DNA from: Alkalicoccus luteus
GTDB lineage: Bacteria > Bacillota > Bacilli > Bacillales > Salisediminibacteriaceae
Assembly: GCA_052061695.1 (NCBI GenBank)
Contig: JBPZEY010000004.1
Length of the DNA: 64,000 nt
Strand: one strand, 5' to 3'
The notes under the pieces: generated by a model
The model's input: the letters and a program-made list of their open reading frames with translations, nothing else
Database searches by the model: none
What the model was told of the DNA's origin: nothing
Program-made: the position numbers and the translations under genes
In this document: piece after piece, positions 24,632-33,609 of the stretch
How positions within the stretch are numbered: the first letter of the stretch is position 1
Layout: every line of letters starts with the position of its first letter

Positions 24632-25393
24632 TTATTCGGTTCTGTTCTTCTGCTGATTCGTCCAAGCTAAAACGGCATCACGCAGATAAACAGCCGCGCC
24701 TGCTGCACAGGCATCGTAATAGGCTTGAAAACGCTCATCAGCCGTGTACATGCGCACGATACCAGCATGCGCCTCGGGCGAATAAGTCTCCCAGCTGAAC
24801 ATCAGCCATTTCCGGTGCAGCATAGCTGCCTGCCTCCCTGCTTCTGAGTCCGGGTCTCCGTTCGCCGCCTCTCTCGCTAGAATGGCGAACAGCTCCTCTT
24901 CTGTTTGCTGCATCTGTTCATAATCTGCTTTACTCATTTGTTTCCATGCTTCGTTCGCCTGCTCAACTGCCGCTTCCCCATATTTTTCCCGTACTTCATC
25001 GCCGTACGTCGCTTCGTTCTCCGCCATTTTCATTCTTTTAAATCCTTCAAACCGTTCCTCTGCGCGCATAGCATTCCCCTCCAGTTCGTTCCGCATTGTT
25101 TCGAGCACGTTTTCCAGACGCTCCTTTTCAGCCTCCAGGCGCTTCATGTGATCGGTTAAAGCCTGCCGCTGTTCGGCTTCTGTCTGATCAAGAATACCCC
25201 TTATTTCTGCTAAAGGCAGATCCAGCTCGCGGAAAAACAAAATACGCTGCAGCCGCGCCAGATCGGTTTCTTCATACTGACGGTATCCATTATCTCCCCG
25301 CTTCGGAGTCAGAAGCCTTTTCTGTTCATAAAACCGCAGTGCGCGCGGACTGGCTCCTGAGAGTTTGGCCAGCTGCTGAATCGTCCAGCTCAT
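24632..25393 (-). CDS. MerR family regulator with TipAS effector domain
   Basis: Multidrug-sensing transcription activator, 253 aa, like B. subtilis Mta and Streptomyces TipAL. Residues 1-70 form the winged helix (WTIQQLAKLSGASPRALRFYEQ), then a dimerisation coiled coil rich in Glu/Arg to about residue 115, then the TipAS drug-binding domain (EVREKYGEAAVEQANEAWK ... AHAGIVRMYTADERFQAYYD). A 13-bp palindrome in its own upstream region is the likely operator. It is divergent from an AraC-type gene 130 nt away. Its target transporter is not identified; the nearby EamA exporter is a candidate only by proximity. Confidence 0.92.
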   Translation of the reverse strand: MSWTIQQLAKLSGASPRALRFYEQKRLLTPKRGDNGYRQYEETDLARLQRILFFRELDLPLAEIRGILDQTEAEQRQALTDHMKRLEAEKERLENVLETMRNELEGNAMRAEERFEGFKRMKMAENEATYGDEVREKYGEAAVEQANEAWKQMSKADYEQMQQTEEELFAILAREAANGDPDSEAGRQAAMLHRKWLMFSWETYSPEAHAGIVRMYTADERFQAYYDACAAGAAVYLRDAVLAWTNQQKNRTE

Positions 25394-25428
25394 GTCGTAT
25401 CCCTCCCTTCTTTCTTCAGTTTGTCGTA

Positions 25429-25441
25429 TGACGCTGCGTCA
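25429..25441. promoter_or_regulatory. MerR-type operator palindrome
   Basis: TGACGCTGCGTCA, a perfect 6-1-6 palindrome, 36-48 nt upstream of the MerR/TipAS start. On the minus strand it sits just after TTGACC (a possible -35) and before CAAACT, as expected for MerR-family promoters that have a long spacer. Confidence 0.6.
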
Positions 25442-25523
25442 AGGTCAACCATGAAACAGTAGCTTCTTTTCGCAGAACGTGGTAATCTTTTTACCAATTG
25501 ATGGATCAAGAGGAGGTGAGCAG

Positions 25524-26240
25524 ATGCAGGAGCGGATCGTTTGTGAAAAGAGGACATATTCTTCGTGGGTGCAGACGCACGAGCATGCTTACGGACAGCT
25601 GCTGTTTCCGCTGGAAGGGTCGCTGCATATTGACATCAACAATCAGGAGTCGATTGTACGTGAAGAATCGTATTTTTATATTCCGCCGCAGTGGAAGCAT
25701 ACGTATTTTTCTCCTTCTTACAACGAATTTCTGGCGTTGGACATCCCGCCCGGCTATCTGCCTCCGAGCTATGATGCAGTCACATACGAATGGCTGGATG
25801 AAAAGTGGAAGGCGCTGCGTTTTCTGCTGCTGGAGGAGATCCGGCAGGACAACCGGACGATTACGGAATTGACGAAATATATTTTGGCCCAGCTGCAGAC
25901 GGCGCCGTCCCCTTCTCTCCAGTACATTCACGAGCATTTCCGTGAAAAAATTCCCGTCGAAAAGCTCGCGCAGCTGGAGCACTACCATCCGAGTCATTAC
26001 ATTGAATGGTTCCGCCGCCGTACCGGCACGACCCCGTACGCCTATATCACCGGCCTTCGAATGGAAGAAGCAAGGCGGCTGCTGACGTGGAGTTCGTATT
26101 CAGCAACGACGATTGCGGTTGAGCTAGGCTTTGAAAACCTGTCCTCGTTCTCGCGCTGGTTCACGGCAAACGCGGGCGTTTCCCCGAGACAGTTCAGGCG
26201 AAGCCTGACAATAGATAAAGATCACCCGACTAATAGGTAA
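25524..26240 (+). CDS. AraC family transcriptional regulator
   Basis: 238-aa regulator with an N-terminal cupin-like sensor domain (HEHAYGQLLFPLEGSLHIDI, YFYIPPQWKHTYF) and a C-terminal double helix-turn-helix (residues about 150-230: IPVEKLAQLEHYHPSHYIEWF, then TTIAVELGFENLSSFSRWF). ATG 25524 has AGGAGG 7 nt upstream. The EamA exporter gene starts 56 nt after it on the same strand, so the pair may form an operon in which this protein controls the transporter. The ligand is unknown. Confidence 0.9.
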   Translation: MQERIVCEKRTYSSWVQTHEHAYGQLLFPLEGSLHIDINNQESIVREESYFYIPPQWKHTYFSPSYNEFLALDIPPGYLPPSYDAVTYEWLDEKWKALRFLLLEEIRQDNRTITELTKYILAQLQTAPSPSLQYIHEHFREKIPVEKLAQLEHYHPSHYIEWFRRRTGTTPYAYITGLRMEEARRLLTWSSYSATTIAVELGFENLSSFSRWFTANAGVSPRQFRRSLTIDKDHPTNR

Positions 26241-26296
26241 ACGTCCGCTCCCTTTTTTTCCTACGATGAACGTATACAGGAAAAGGAGGGAGTTTT

Positions 26297-27223
26297 ATGT
26301 TTGTCAAACTGGCACCATTTCTCATTCTGAGCGCGGCCCTGCTGTGGGGAACGACCGGAACCGCTCAGTTTTTAGGACCGGACAACACGTCTCCTCTTTC
26401 GATCGGCGCCGTTCGGCTGTTGATCGGCGGATTGTTTCTCATCATAATCGCAGTCGCAGCAGGCGGATTCCGGCTTTCCGGCTGGCATATGCCTTCTGTG
26501 TTAACTGCAGCCGTTGCCATGGCTTGCTATCAGCCGTTCTTCTTCTCCGCTGTATCTCTGACCGGTATTGCGGTTGGCTCGGTCATTGCCATCGGCAGCG
26601 CCCCGATATTTGCCGGATTCATGGAGTGGAAGTGGCGCAAGCGCCGTCCGACAGCCGTCTGGTGGATTTCCACCGTCCTTTCTGGAAGCGGATGCACGCT
26701 GCTTATGATCAATCAGTCCGCAATCACCGCTCACCCTGCCGGCATCTTCACTGCACTCGGGGCCGGCTGCTCCTTTGCACTCTATACGATTGCGAGCGAA
26801 CGCCTCGTGCACGAACAGCCGCCGCTTGCGTCCGCCGCGGTCGTATTCAGCCTCAGCGGCCTGATACTCGCACCGCTTCTTGTATTTACCGATACAAGCT
26901 GGATTCTTTCAGCTGCCGGATCCTTGACGGCTCTTCATTTAGGCATCGCAGCTACCGGCATCGCCTACGCATTATTCGTTACCGGCTTACTGCATACCAC
27001 GTCATCCAACGCCGTGACACTCTCACTGGCGGAACCGGTGACAGCCGCGCTGCTCGGCATCTTTTTTATCGGTGAACAGCTGCAGGCGCTTTCCTGGGCC
27101 GGGCTGTTCCTTGTTACCTTCGGACTTGCTGTTCTCGTCCTGCGTCCGTACTACCCTGCTATCCAGCGGAAGCTGCGCCGACATCAGGCATCAGCGCCGA
27201 TTTTTCTGGGGCGGCATCGATAG
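26297..27223 (+). CDS. EamA/DMT family transporter
   Basis: Inner-membrane exporter or permease of the drug/metabolite transporter superfamily, 308 aa with about ten membrane segments in two EamA repeats (residues 5-140 and 150-285). The repeats are recognised by ALLWGTTGTAQFL, SVIAIGSAPIFAGFMEW and, in the second half, LAEPVTAALLGIFFIGEQL. A basic tail ends the protein. AAAGGAGG precedes the ATG. It lies behind an AraC regulator, and its 3' end overlaps the convergent DUF5996 gene by 33 bp. The substrate cannot be deduced. Confidence 0.9.
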   Translation: MFVKLAPFLILSAALLWGTTGTAQFLGPDNTSPLSIGAVRLLIGGLFLIIIAVAAGGFRLSGWHMPSVLTAAVAMACYQPFFFSAVSLTGIAVGSVIAIGSAPIFAGFMEWKWRKRRPTAVWWISTVLSGSGCTLLMINQSAITAHPAGIFTALGAGCSFALYTIASERLVHEQPPLASAAVVFSLSGLILAPLLVFTDTSWILSAAGSLTALHLGIAATGIAYALFVTGLLHTTSSNAVTLSLAEPVTAALLGIFFIGEQLQALSWAGLFLVTFGLAVLVLRPYYPAIQRKLRRHQASAPIFLGRHR

Positions 27224-28072
27224 CGGACGGAAAATGTGATCGGTTTTCTCCCAGCCAAGCTCCTCTGCCAGCAGCGTAAAGGAGCTTGTTAAAAAGGTCT
27301 GGACGTCGCTGCCTCTGTAAAAGGCTTCACTCAAGGAAGCATCATACCAGGCATCCTCCGGCTCCAGCGTGCCGGATGTCAGCTCCTGAAATAAAAACGG
27401 ATACGGAAGCACGAAATAGGTTGGCTCGTTCACCTGCTCATCGCCTGTCCAGAACCCGAATTCAACAAACTGCTCATCGAAGGCGCCTTTTTCAATAACT
27501 TTGTCTTCAGGGAATGGTTCGTAACGGTCGCTGACGATCAGGCCCGACACATCAAACGTGCCCCAGAAAAGCGCCGGCATGACTTTTCTCGTGCGAAGAG
27601 GGGCCAAAAACGCAGTCAGTTCCCGCTCTGCGTGCTGAAACAGCCGAAAGCCGGCAACAGCGAGCTCCGGATCATACGTAAACACATCGGTACACGATTC
27701 AAACGGGGTGACATACGTCATTTCCTGCGGCTTTGTGAAGATGGACACAGGGCAGCCGAACTGCTCCAGCGCGGCAGCAAGCTGTCGGTAATAGGACTGA
27801 ATGGTCGTCCCGTCCTCCAGGGGAATGATCGCGCGTTCTCCTTCGCAGGTCACGATGATTTTGTGCTGTAGAACGTTGAGTTCAATCGAAAAACAGCTTT
27901 CGTTGTGATACAGCCTGCCCGTTGTAAAGCCGCCTGGCGTCAGCGGCAGCGTTACGTGCGCCCACTGCGGCTGCTGCTCTGCCATTTCCAGACGGACTTT
28001 CCCGAGAATCTGCGACAGCAGATGCAGCGTCATTTTTGTGTCCTTCCAGTCTTCGTGTTTTAAGTGATGCAT
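27191..28072 (-). CDS. DUF5996 family protein
   Basis: Soluble 293-aa protein of a family without known function. The N-terminal TLHLLSQILGKVRLEMAEQQPQW and the following LPLTPGGFTTGRLY match the conserved start of DUF5996 proteins, as do PALFWGTFDVSG and FVLPYPFLFQEL. No signal peptide or membrane segment. GGAGG lies 8 nt before the ATG. It is convergent with the EamA gene, overlapping it by 33 bp, and divergent from the DHFR-like gene. I can give no role. Confidence 0.8.
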   Translation of the reverse strand: MHHLKHEDWKDTKMTLHLLSQILGKVRLEMAEQQPQWAHVTLPLTPGGFTTGRLYHNESCFSIELNVLQHKIIVTCEGERAIIPLEDGTTIQSYYRQLAAALEQFGCPVSIFTKPQEMTYVTPFESCTDVFTYDPELAVAGFRLFQHAERELTAFLAPLRTRKVMPALFWGTFDVSGLIVSDRYEPFPEDKVIEKGAFDEQFVEFGFWTGDEQVNEPTYFVLPYPFLFQELTSGTLEPEDAWYDASLSEAFYRGSDVQTFLTSSFTLLAEELGWEKTDHIFRPLSMPPQKNRR

Positions 28073-28196
28073 GTTAGTACCTCCTCATCGTTTTTCCGTG
28101 TCTATGCGCTTCCACTGTCTGCTGAACTGTTTCGAGATTCGCTGGCAACTTTCCTGCTGAGAACACGTATAATAGAAGGAAAAAGGAGGCGATTCC

Positions 28197-28721
28197 ATGT
28201 ACGCAGAGGTCCATGTATTTATCGCTGTCAGCCTGGACGGCTATATTGCATCAGAAGAAGATTCACTCGAGTGGCTGTTTCGTCAGGAGCAGGGCGGCGA
28301 TACGGGATATGAGGCGTTTTACGAAACGATTGGAACGGTAGTGATGGGCCGCCGCACCTATGAATGGATCAAGCAGGAGATGACAGAAGGGTTTCCTTAC
28401 GCTGATAAGCCGTGCTGGGTCCTTTCCAGAACGGTTCAGAACGTCCCGGATGCGAAAGTATCCCGGCAGTCACCCGCGGATCTCATAATGGAGCTGAAAA
28501 ATTCGGCAGAAAAGCCGATCTGGATCGTTGGCGGCGGTGAGGTGATTCGTGAGCTGCTAGAAGCCGATCTGATTGACCGTTTTCAAATTGCAATCGCACC
28601 CGTGCTCATCGGCCGCGGCGTCAGGCTGTTTCCGGAAGGTGATTACGAGCATGACCTGGTTTTGGAAGGCACCCGCCAGTTTGATGAATTCGTCGAACTG
28701 ACGTACCGGCGGAAGCGGTAA
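28197..28721 (+). CDS. DHFR-like / RibD C-terminal domain reductase
   Basis: 174-aa NADPH-binding protein of the dihydrofolate reductase superfamily (RibD_C type, like B. subtilis YyaP/YwjB). Recognised by FIAVSLDGYIA, GTVVMGRRTYEW, KPIWIVGGGEVIRELLEADLIDRFQIAIAPVLIGRG and the final strand FDEFVELTYRR. Such stand-alone proteins have no settled substrate, so it should not be called folate reductase without test. AAAGGAGG precedes the ATG. Monocistronic. Confidence 0.9.
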   Translation: MYAEVHVFIAVSLDGYIASEEDSLEWLFRQEQGGDTGYEAFYETIGTVVMGRRTYEWIKQEMTEGFPYADKPCWVLSRTVQNVPDAKVSRQSPADLIMELKNSAEKPIWIVGGGEVIRELLEADLIDRFQIAIAPVLIGRGVRLFPEGDYEHDLVLEGTRQFDEFVELTYRRKR

Positions 28722-28776
28722 AATATCCTTTTGCATTTTTACGGGAACTGAGAGTATTTCCGCGCACATTTGACTG

Positions 28777-30915
28777 CTAAATGATTTGTTCCTTTACTCC
28801 TGCCCCGGGTCCAACCTCCTCTTTCTGCTTCTTGTTATGAAAAATAGCAGCGATCCTTACCCCATTTAAAGTGACAAGAAGGGTCGCCCCTACGTCAGCT
28901 GCAACAGCGAGCCAGAGGGGCAGCATACCTGCAACAATCAGCAGTACAGCTGCTGTCTTGATTAATAGCGAGAAGAATATATTCTGGCGGATAATCCTCA
29001 TTGTCTGCCGGCTTAAATGTATGATATGCGGCAGCTGTCGGAGATCATCCGACATCAATGCTGCATCTGCTGTTTCCAGAGCAGCGTCGGTTCCAGCTCC
29101 TCCCATTGCAATACCTATATCAGCCGCTGCCAGAGCTGGCGCATCGTTAACACCATCTCCGGCCATCCCAACTTTATGATACTTATGCTGCAGCTTTTTT
29201 ATATGCTGCAGCTTTTCTTCCGGAAGCAGCCCAGCCTTCACTTCTATACCTCCAAGCTCAGCAGCCAGCGCCTTAGCAGTACGGGGATGATCGCCTGTCA
29301 GCATAATCATCTGCTTTAGTCCTACTTGTTTAAGGTCTGAAAGTATTTCCTTGCTCTCCGCTCTGACTCTATCCTTTAAAGCAAACAAGCCGAGGACACC
29401 CGTTTGATCTCCGCATACCAGCACAGTCTTTCCTTCTTCTCTAAATGTTTGAACGAGGTGTTCCATGTCAGCCCTCCATCCAGAAGAAAGCCCGGCTACA
29501 AATGCTGGACTGCCGATGAAAAGCTGCCTTCCGTTCACATTACCTGAAAGGCCTTTTCCTGTTTTGGATTGTACCTCGGTCACGGAAGCTTCAATCTTCC
29601 CAAATTGCTGTTCTGCATAGTCGACCACAGCTCCAGCCAGTGGATGCTTGGAGAATTGCTCCAAAGCTGCTGCCTCAAGCATCCAGTCCTTTCTTCCAAA
29701 TGTGATACAGTCAGTCACACAGAGCTTTCCAGTTGTTAACGTCCCCGTTTTATCAAAGGCCAGAGCCTGGATAGATCCAAGCTGCTCCAAATAACGACCT
29801 CCTTTTATTAATACCCCGTTCTTCGCGGCCGTCCCAAGTGCTGTGACAACTGCTACGGGGGTAGAAAGTACTAATGCACATGGACAGGCCACCACGAGCA
29901 GCGCTAAGGCGCGGTATATCCATTCTTCCCATCCCCCTCCGACTACAACCGGCGGCAGTACAGCAACAGCAGCAGCTAAAACGACAACAGCAGGAGTATA
30001 AATAGCAGCAAAGCGATCAATAAACTGCTGGGCAGGTGCTTTTTCTGACTGCGCTTGTTCAACTAGATGAATGATTTTGGCAAGTCTCGAATCCTCCTGC
30101 GTTTCAGTGACTGTTAACTCCAGCATCCCCTCTCCATTTAGCGTACCTGCAAGTGCGCAAGCTCCGGGTTTCGCTTCTACCGGCACCGATTCTCCAGTAA
30201 CGGAAGATTGATTGATGGTTGAAAATCCTGCAGTTATTTTTCCATCGGCAGCTATCGTCGTTCCCGGATAAACGAGCAGCCTGTCTCCGACTTGGACCTC
30301 CTCGGCAGGAATTGTTTCTGGATGGCCGTATCGATCTACTACCGCCTCTTTTGGAGCCAGACTGATCAGCGATTTCAATGAATATCTAGCCCGATCCATC
30401 GAATAGGACTCTAGCCATTCACTGATCGCGAATAAAAAAACGACGGCGGACGCTTCGGCCCACTCTCCGATTAAGGCAGCTCCTGTTACAGCAATCGTCA
30501 TCAAGGTTTTCATATCAAACGTGAGCGAAAACAAATTTTTCAGCCCTTGCCAAAGCAGCGACGAACCGCCGATGAGAATTGAACCTGCAAATAGCGGGAG
30601 AGCCATATCCCGTTCGCCGATGCCAATTAGAAAAAGCCCGGCTGCCAGCAGCAGGCCTGAACCGATTGTGGTCCATGTGCGCATGATAGACCACCACGCT
30701 TTTTTTGTCTGTGCATGACGCCCCTCCGTCAACGTCAACTTTTCAAATGCACCTGCCCGCTCCAGCTCTTTTATAGATACAGGTCCTTCAACACGCAGTT
30801 TAGAAGAGGTGAAATACACCTCAGCTTTCGTGACACTAGGAATTTTCTTTACGTTTTTCTCGAATCTAGCAGCACACGAGGCGCAGGTCAGCCCCTCAAT
30901 CTGGTACGTTTTCAC
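28777..30915 (-). CDS. cadA: Cadmium/zinc-exporting P-type ATPase
   Basis: P1B-2 membrane pump that exports Cd(II), Zn(II) or Pb(II), 712 aa. One N-terminal HMA domain (GLTCASCAARFEKN), the CPC membrane motif (VACPCALVLSTP), actuator TGES, phosphorylation DKTGTLT, SKHPLAGAV and GDGVNDAPAL are all present. The start overlaps the end of the cadC-like gene by 4 nt (ATGA), giving a cadC-cadA operon controlled by the two palindromes upstream. Base composition is lower in G+C than the flanks, suggesting transfer as a resistance module. No clear terminator follows. Confidence 0.95.
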   Translation of the reverse strand: MKTYQIEGLTCASCAARFEKNVKKIPSVTKAEVYFTSSKLRVEGPVSIKELERAGAFEKLTLTEGRHAQTKKAWWSIMRTWTTIGSGLLLAAGLFLIGIGERDMALPLFAGSILIGGSSLLWQGLKNLFSLTFDMKTLMTIAVTGAALIGEWAEASAVVFLFAISEWLESYSMDRARYSLKSLISLAPKEAVVDRYGHPETIPAEEVQVGDRLLVYPGTTIAADGKITAGFSTINQSSVTGESVPVEAKPGACALAGTLNGEGMLELTVTETQEDSRLAKIIHLVEQAQSEKAPAQQFIDRFAAIYTPAVVVLAAAVAVLPPVVVGGGWEEWIYRALALLVVACPCALVLSTPVAVVTALGTAAKNGVLIKGGRYLEQLGSIQALAFDKTGTLTTGKLCVTDCITFGRKDWMLEAAALEQFSKHPLAGAVVDYAEQQFGKIEASVTEVQSKTGKGLSGNVNGRQLFIGSPAFVAGLSSGWRADMEHLVQTFREEGKTVLVCGDQTGVLGLFALKDRVRAESKEILSDLKQVGLKQMIMLTGDHPRTAKALAAELGGIEVKAGLLPEEKLQHIKKLQHKYHKVGMAGDGVNDAPALAAADIGIAMGGAGTDAALETADAALMSDDLRQLPHIIHLSRQTMRIIRQNIFFSLLIKTAAVLLIVAGMLPLWLAVAADVGATLLVTLNGVRIAAIFHNKKQKEEVGPGAGVKEQII

Positions 30916-31277
30916 AACTCTCCCTTCCTTTCCTGCTGATGTGCAGCAGCAATCAGGATAAGCTGACGAACATGCTCATCATCTAGCGAGTAATAAACAA
31001 GTTTCCCTTCACGGCGCTGCTTTGTTAATCCAAGTCGATGCAGTAATCGAAGGTGATGCGAGGCAGAAGCAGTTGAGGATTCAATAACCGCTGCTGCATC
31101 ACAAACACAGAGCTCTTCTTCCATCCAAAGAGCGAAAGCAATTTTCAGTCGAGTTTCATCTGCGAGTGCCTTAAAAATAGATGTCATTCCCTTGATTTGT
31201 TTTGACTGTATAGCTGATTTAGCTCGTTGGACTTTTTGCTCGTGCACCATATAAACACTGCATTGTTCTCCTTTCAT
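30912..31277 (-). CDS. cadC: ArsR/SmtB family metal-sensing repressor (CadC-like)
   Basis: Winged-helix repressor of the adjacent cadA, released by Cd/Zn/Pb. 121 aa with this start, the length of CadC. The alpha-3N metal site motif ELCVCD is present, with recognition helix SSTASASHHLRLLHRLGL and C-terminal DDEHVRQLILIAAAHQ. One N-terminal Cys (MKGEQC) is present, but the position of the second N-terminal Cys of S. aureus CadC is Met. The ATG at 31277 was chosen by length and alignment; ATG 31290 and TTG 31301 are in frame, but the latter lies within the operator. Ribosome site weak (GGGGG). Confidence 0.9.
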   Translation of the reverse strand: MKGEQCSVYMVHEQKVQRAKSAIQSKQIKGMTSIFKALADETRLKIAFALWMEEELCVCDAAAVIESSTASASHHLRLLHRLGLTKQRREGKLVYYSLDDEHVRQLILIAAAHQQERKGEL

Positions 31278-31295
31278 ATGACAAGCCCCCATTCC

Positions 31296-31315
31296 ATTCA
31301 AATATTCATTTGAAT
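31296..31315. promoter_or_regulatory. CadC-type operator 1
   Basis: ATTCAAA-TATTCA-TTTGAAT, a perfect 7-6-7 inverted repeat, 18 nt before the cadC start. It has the sequence and geometry of ArsR/SmtB family operators. Confidence 0.85.
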
Positions 31316-31330
31316 GAAGTATAGCATAAA

Positions 31331-31368
31331 AATCGATTCATTCAAATATTAGTTTGAATGAATCGATT
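31331..31368. promoter_or_regulatory. CadC-type operator 2, extended palindrome
   Basis: Perfect 16-bp inverted repeat, AATCGATTCATTCAAA (31331-31346) against its complement (31353-31368), with the same 6-nt spacing and the same ATTCAAA/TTTGAAT core as operator 1, 37 nt away centre to centre to a close approximation. Confidence 0.85.
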
Positions 31369-31473
31369 TATTATCTGTACTATGTCTAATGTGAGATGAC
31401 CTTTTCTATACCACAAGGGCTCTTTTTTGACTACCATCGCTCCCATACGGCACACTACTCTGATACGATAAAG

Positions 31474-31511
31474 ACCCCCGAACGATGGACTCTCATCCAC
31501 CATTCGGGGGC
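31474..31511 (-). terminator. Terminator of wall-anchored protein gene
   Basis: CCCCCGAACGATGG pairs with CCACCATTCGGGGG allowing one mismatch, with a T-rich tail on the minus strand, 10 nt after the stop codon of the gene at 31521-32414. Confidence 0.82.
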
Positions 31512-31520
31512 CTGCTTGAT

Positions 31521-32414
31521 TTAGGATGTCGTGGTGCCTCTTCTTCCGGTAATGAAAAAGGTCCCTGCTGCTGCAAGTGCGATACCGATGCCCATCCAAA
31601 GTGGATAGGAGGTTGCCGTCGCTGGCAGTTCATCGCCGAGCTCGTCTTCTAAAACTTCTTCCAGATCTTCAGCGGCAAGCGCTTCTTCAGGAACGTCGAA
31701 ATCCTCGACGCCATTGAAGTTATGGAAGGAGATCGTCATCAGCTGTTCGATCGACGCCGTTATGCCGTCGATGTCCATGTCCAGCGATAAGTCGATCAAG
31801 GCTTCTGTCACATAATAGGTTTCAGAATCGATATGAAGCTCATAGGAGAAGTCCTCGACCTCCATCATCGCTTCCATCTCTTCAGGCATGCCTTCCATAT
31901 CCCCGTTCATATCGTCAAACGCTTCCGCAAGATCGTCGAGATCATCGGCATCCCCTGTGTAGGTCAGCACATAGTACCCGTCTTCTTCGGAGACATCGAA
32001 ATCATCCGCCCATGCCTCTGTATCGCCAAGTGAATCTTGTGCCATCATGGCATCATCCATGCCGTCATCAAGACGGATCCAGCCACCTTCCCCATCTTCC
32101 TGGAAGAAGCCTTCATCCGTCCAGTAGGACAGCAGCGTTTCCTCTTCTCCAAGCTCTGGTATGATGGTAGTCGTTTCCTGACGCAGTTTAAACGGATCGA
32201 CGATAATATCTTGCTCGATTATCGATTCTGTCGTAAAGCCCTCTCCATTTTCCGTAATTGTCTGCTCCAGCTCAATCGTGCTGGAATAGCTCTCGAGGCT
32301 GTCCATCGCGTCGTTGGAATGCGCCAGAATATTTGCTGCGTCTCCATTGGCCGACACGGCTGCCGGGGCTGCGAACAGGACGGCAGTGCTCATGCAAATA
32401 ACTGCTTTTTTCAT
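31521..32414 (-). CDS. Acidic exported protein with LPATA sorting signal
   Basis: 297 aa. Signal peptide MKKAVICMSTAVLFAAPAAV, then a very acidic body that opens with HSNDAMDSLESYSSTIELEQT and has the alternating strand pattern of LolA/LppX-like (DUF6612-type) lipid-binding folds. The C-terminus has the wall-sorting tail LPATATSYP, a hydrophobic segment (GIGIALAAAGTFFI) and GRRGTTTS. The body resembles the lipoprotein at 47805-48656. Role unknown. ATG 32414 with AAAAGG upstream. The 373 nt to its right (32415-32787) contain the palindromes TCCTTAAGGA and GTAACTTACGTTAC but no gene. Confidence 0.85.
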   Translation of the reverse strand: MKKAVICMSTAVLFAAPAAVSANGDAANILAHSNDAMDSLESYSSTIELEQTITENGEGFTTESIIEQDIIVDPFKLRQETTTIIPELGEEETLLSYWTDEGFFQEDGEGGWIRLDDGMDDAMMAQDSLGDTEAWADDFDVSEEDGYYVLTYTGDADDLDDLAEAFDDMNGDMEGMPEEMEAMMEVEDFSYELHIDSETYYVTEALIDLSLDMDIDGITASIEQLMTISFHNFNGVEDFDVPEEALAAEDLEEVLEDELGDELPATATSYPLWMGIGIALAAAGTFFITGRRGTTTS

Positions 32415-32770
32415 CAAATCCAGCCTTTTATGTATCATATCCGTGGCACAACTGACATCTCTTTTCACTTCCTTTCATATGGAAATGATAAACTTCTTTT
32501 TTCCAAATAAGGGATTAAAAATCCTTTTTGTATTGGCAGCTTAGACAATGCAGCAGTTTTCTTACTCCTTAAGGATAGTAAGACTTGAGAAGCTGCTTAG
32601 CGAGGTAAATAGCTTATACAACGGTGTTCAAAGGTCACACAAGACCGCCGGAAAGCAACGTTGCAGCGTTCGAATGTAACTTACGTTACTTAAAAGCCCG
32701 TTATAACGAATAAAGCAACATAAGGACGAGCAAAAGCAACTCTCTACCTCCCCCCTCTCCACTCAAAAAG

Positions 32771-32803
32771 AGAGCCTTTGGAATCTCTCATTCCAAAGGC
32801 TCT
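32771..32803 (-). terminator. Terminator overlapping the esterase stop
   Basis: AGAGCCTTTGGAA (32771-32783) pairs perfectly with TTCCAAAGGCTCT (32791-32803), with CTTTTT on the minus strand. The stop codon of the esterase gene lies in the loop. Confidence 0.9.
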
Positions 32804-33543
32804 TTCCAGTCCAGCGTATCGAGAAATGCTTCGATGTCCTGAAACAGTGCTTCTTTTTCGCGCCCGACTGTAATTAAATGACCGGAATCTTTGTAAAAGG
32901 ACAGCTTCTTTTGCGCGGATCCGGCTTCTCGTTCGATAATCGGCGCACTTTCCAAGTATAGCCGCTCATCCCGTTCACCCTGAATCACGTAAAGCGGCGC
33001 TGCGATGTCCCCGAGTTCTTCTCTCACCCCTGTAATCATTTGCTGCAGCGGCTCCAGAAAAGGCATCGGATGCTGATTCAGCTGCTGCTCTGCTGCTTCT
33101 GCCTCTTCCTGAGCGAGTCCGGTAACTCGATTATATTCGTTTGCATAGGAAGTAACGCGGCGACGGAGGCTGTCCATGCTTTTTTCCAAAATCGGTGCAC
33201 TCATCGAAACGAGTCCTTTCACGTCCAGCTCTGCTCCCGCCCGCAATGTAAACAACCCGCCGAGCGATACGCCTGCACAGGCAATTTCCTCGTATCCTTC
33301 CTCCTGCAGCCAGGCATAGCCTTGGAGAACGTCCTGCCACCAGTCATTGGGGTTAGTATCTATCAGCGTCTCGGCCTGCATACCGTGTCCGCGGTAGATG
33401 GGCGCGTGACACGTGTATCCGGCCTTGTGCAGATGCCTTCCGAGCCGGCGCACATCTGCCGGATTGCCGGTAAAACCGTGCAGCAGCAAAACGGCACGCT
33501 TTCCTGCCTTCATCGTAAATGCTTTCGGTCTGACAAGCTTCAT
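32788..33543 (-). CDS. Carboxylesterase, Est30/YvaK type
   Basis: Cytoplasmic alpha/beta hydrolase of 251 aa acting on short- to medium-chain esters. Oxyanion-hole segment LLHGFTGNPADV, nucleophile Ser93 in GVSLGG, acid Asp192 in IQGERDERLY and His222 in KDSGHLIT line up closely with the triad spacing of Geobacillus Est30. The physiological substrate is unknown; in other bacilli such a gene sits near secG/rnr, not seen here. GGAGG precedes the ATG. A terminator hairpin overlaps its stop codon. Confidence 0.92.
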   Translation of the reverse strand: MKLVRPKAFTMKAGKRAVLLLHGFTGNPADVRRLGRHLHKAGYTCHAPIYRGHGMQAETLIDTNPNDWWQDVLQGYAWLQEEGYEEIACAGVSLGGLFTLRAGAELDVKGLVSMSAPILEKSMDSLRRRVTSYANEYNRVTGLAQEEAEAAEQQLNQHPMPFLEPLQQMITGVREELGDIAAPLYVIQGERDERLYLESAPIIEREAGSAQKKLSFYKDSGHLITVGREKEALFQDIEAFLDTLDWKEPLE

Positions 33544-33609
33544 AACTACCTCCTGCTCTTCTCTTCATCGCTCTTAATTATAGTAGAGAACCGCAGCAAG
33601 ATCGACTGA

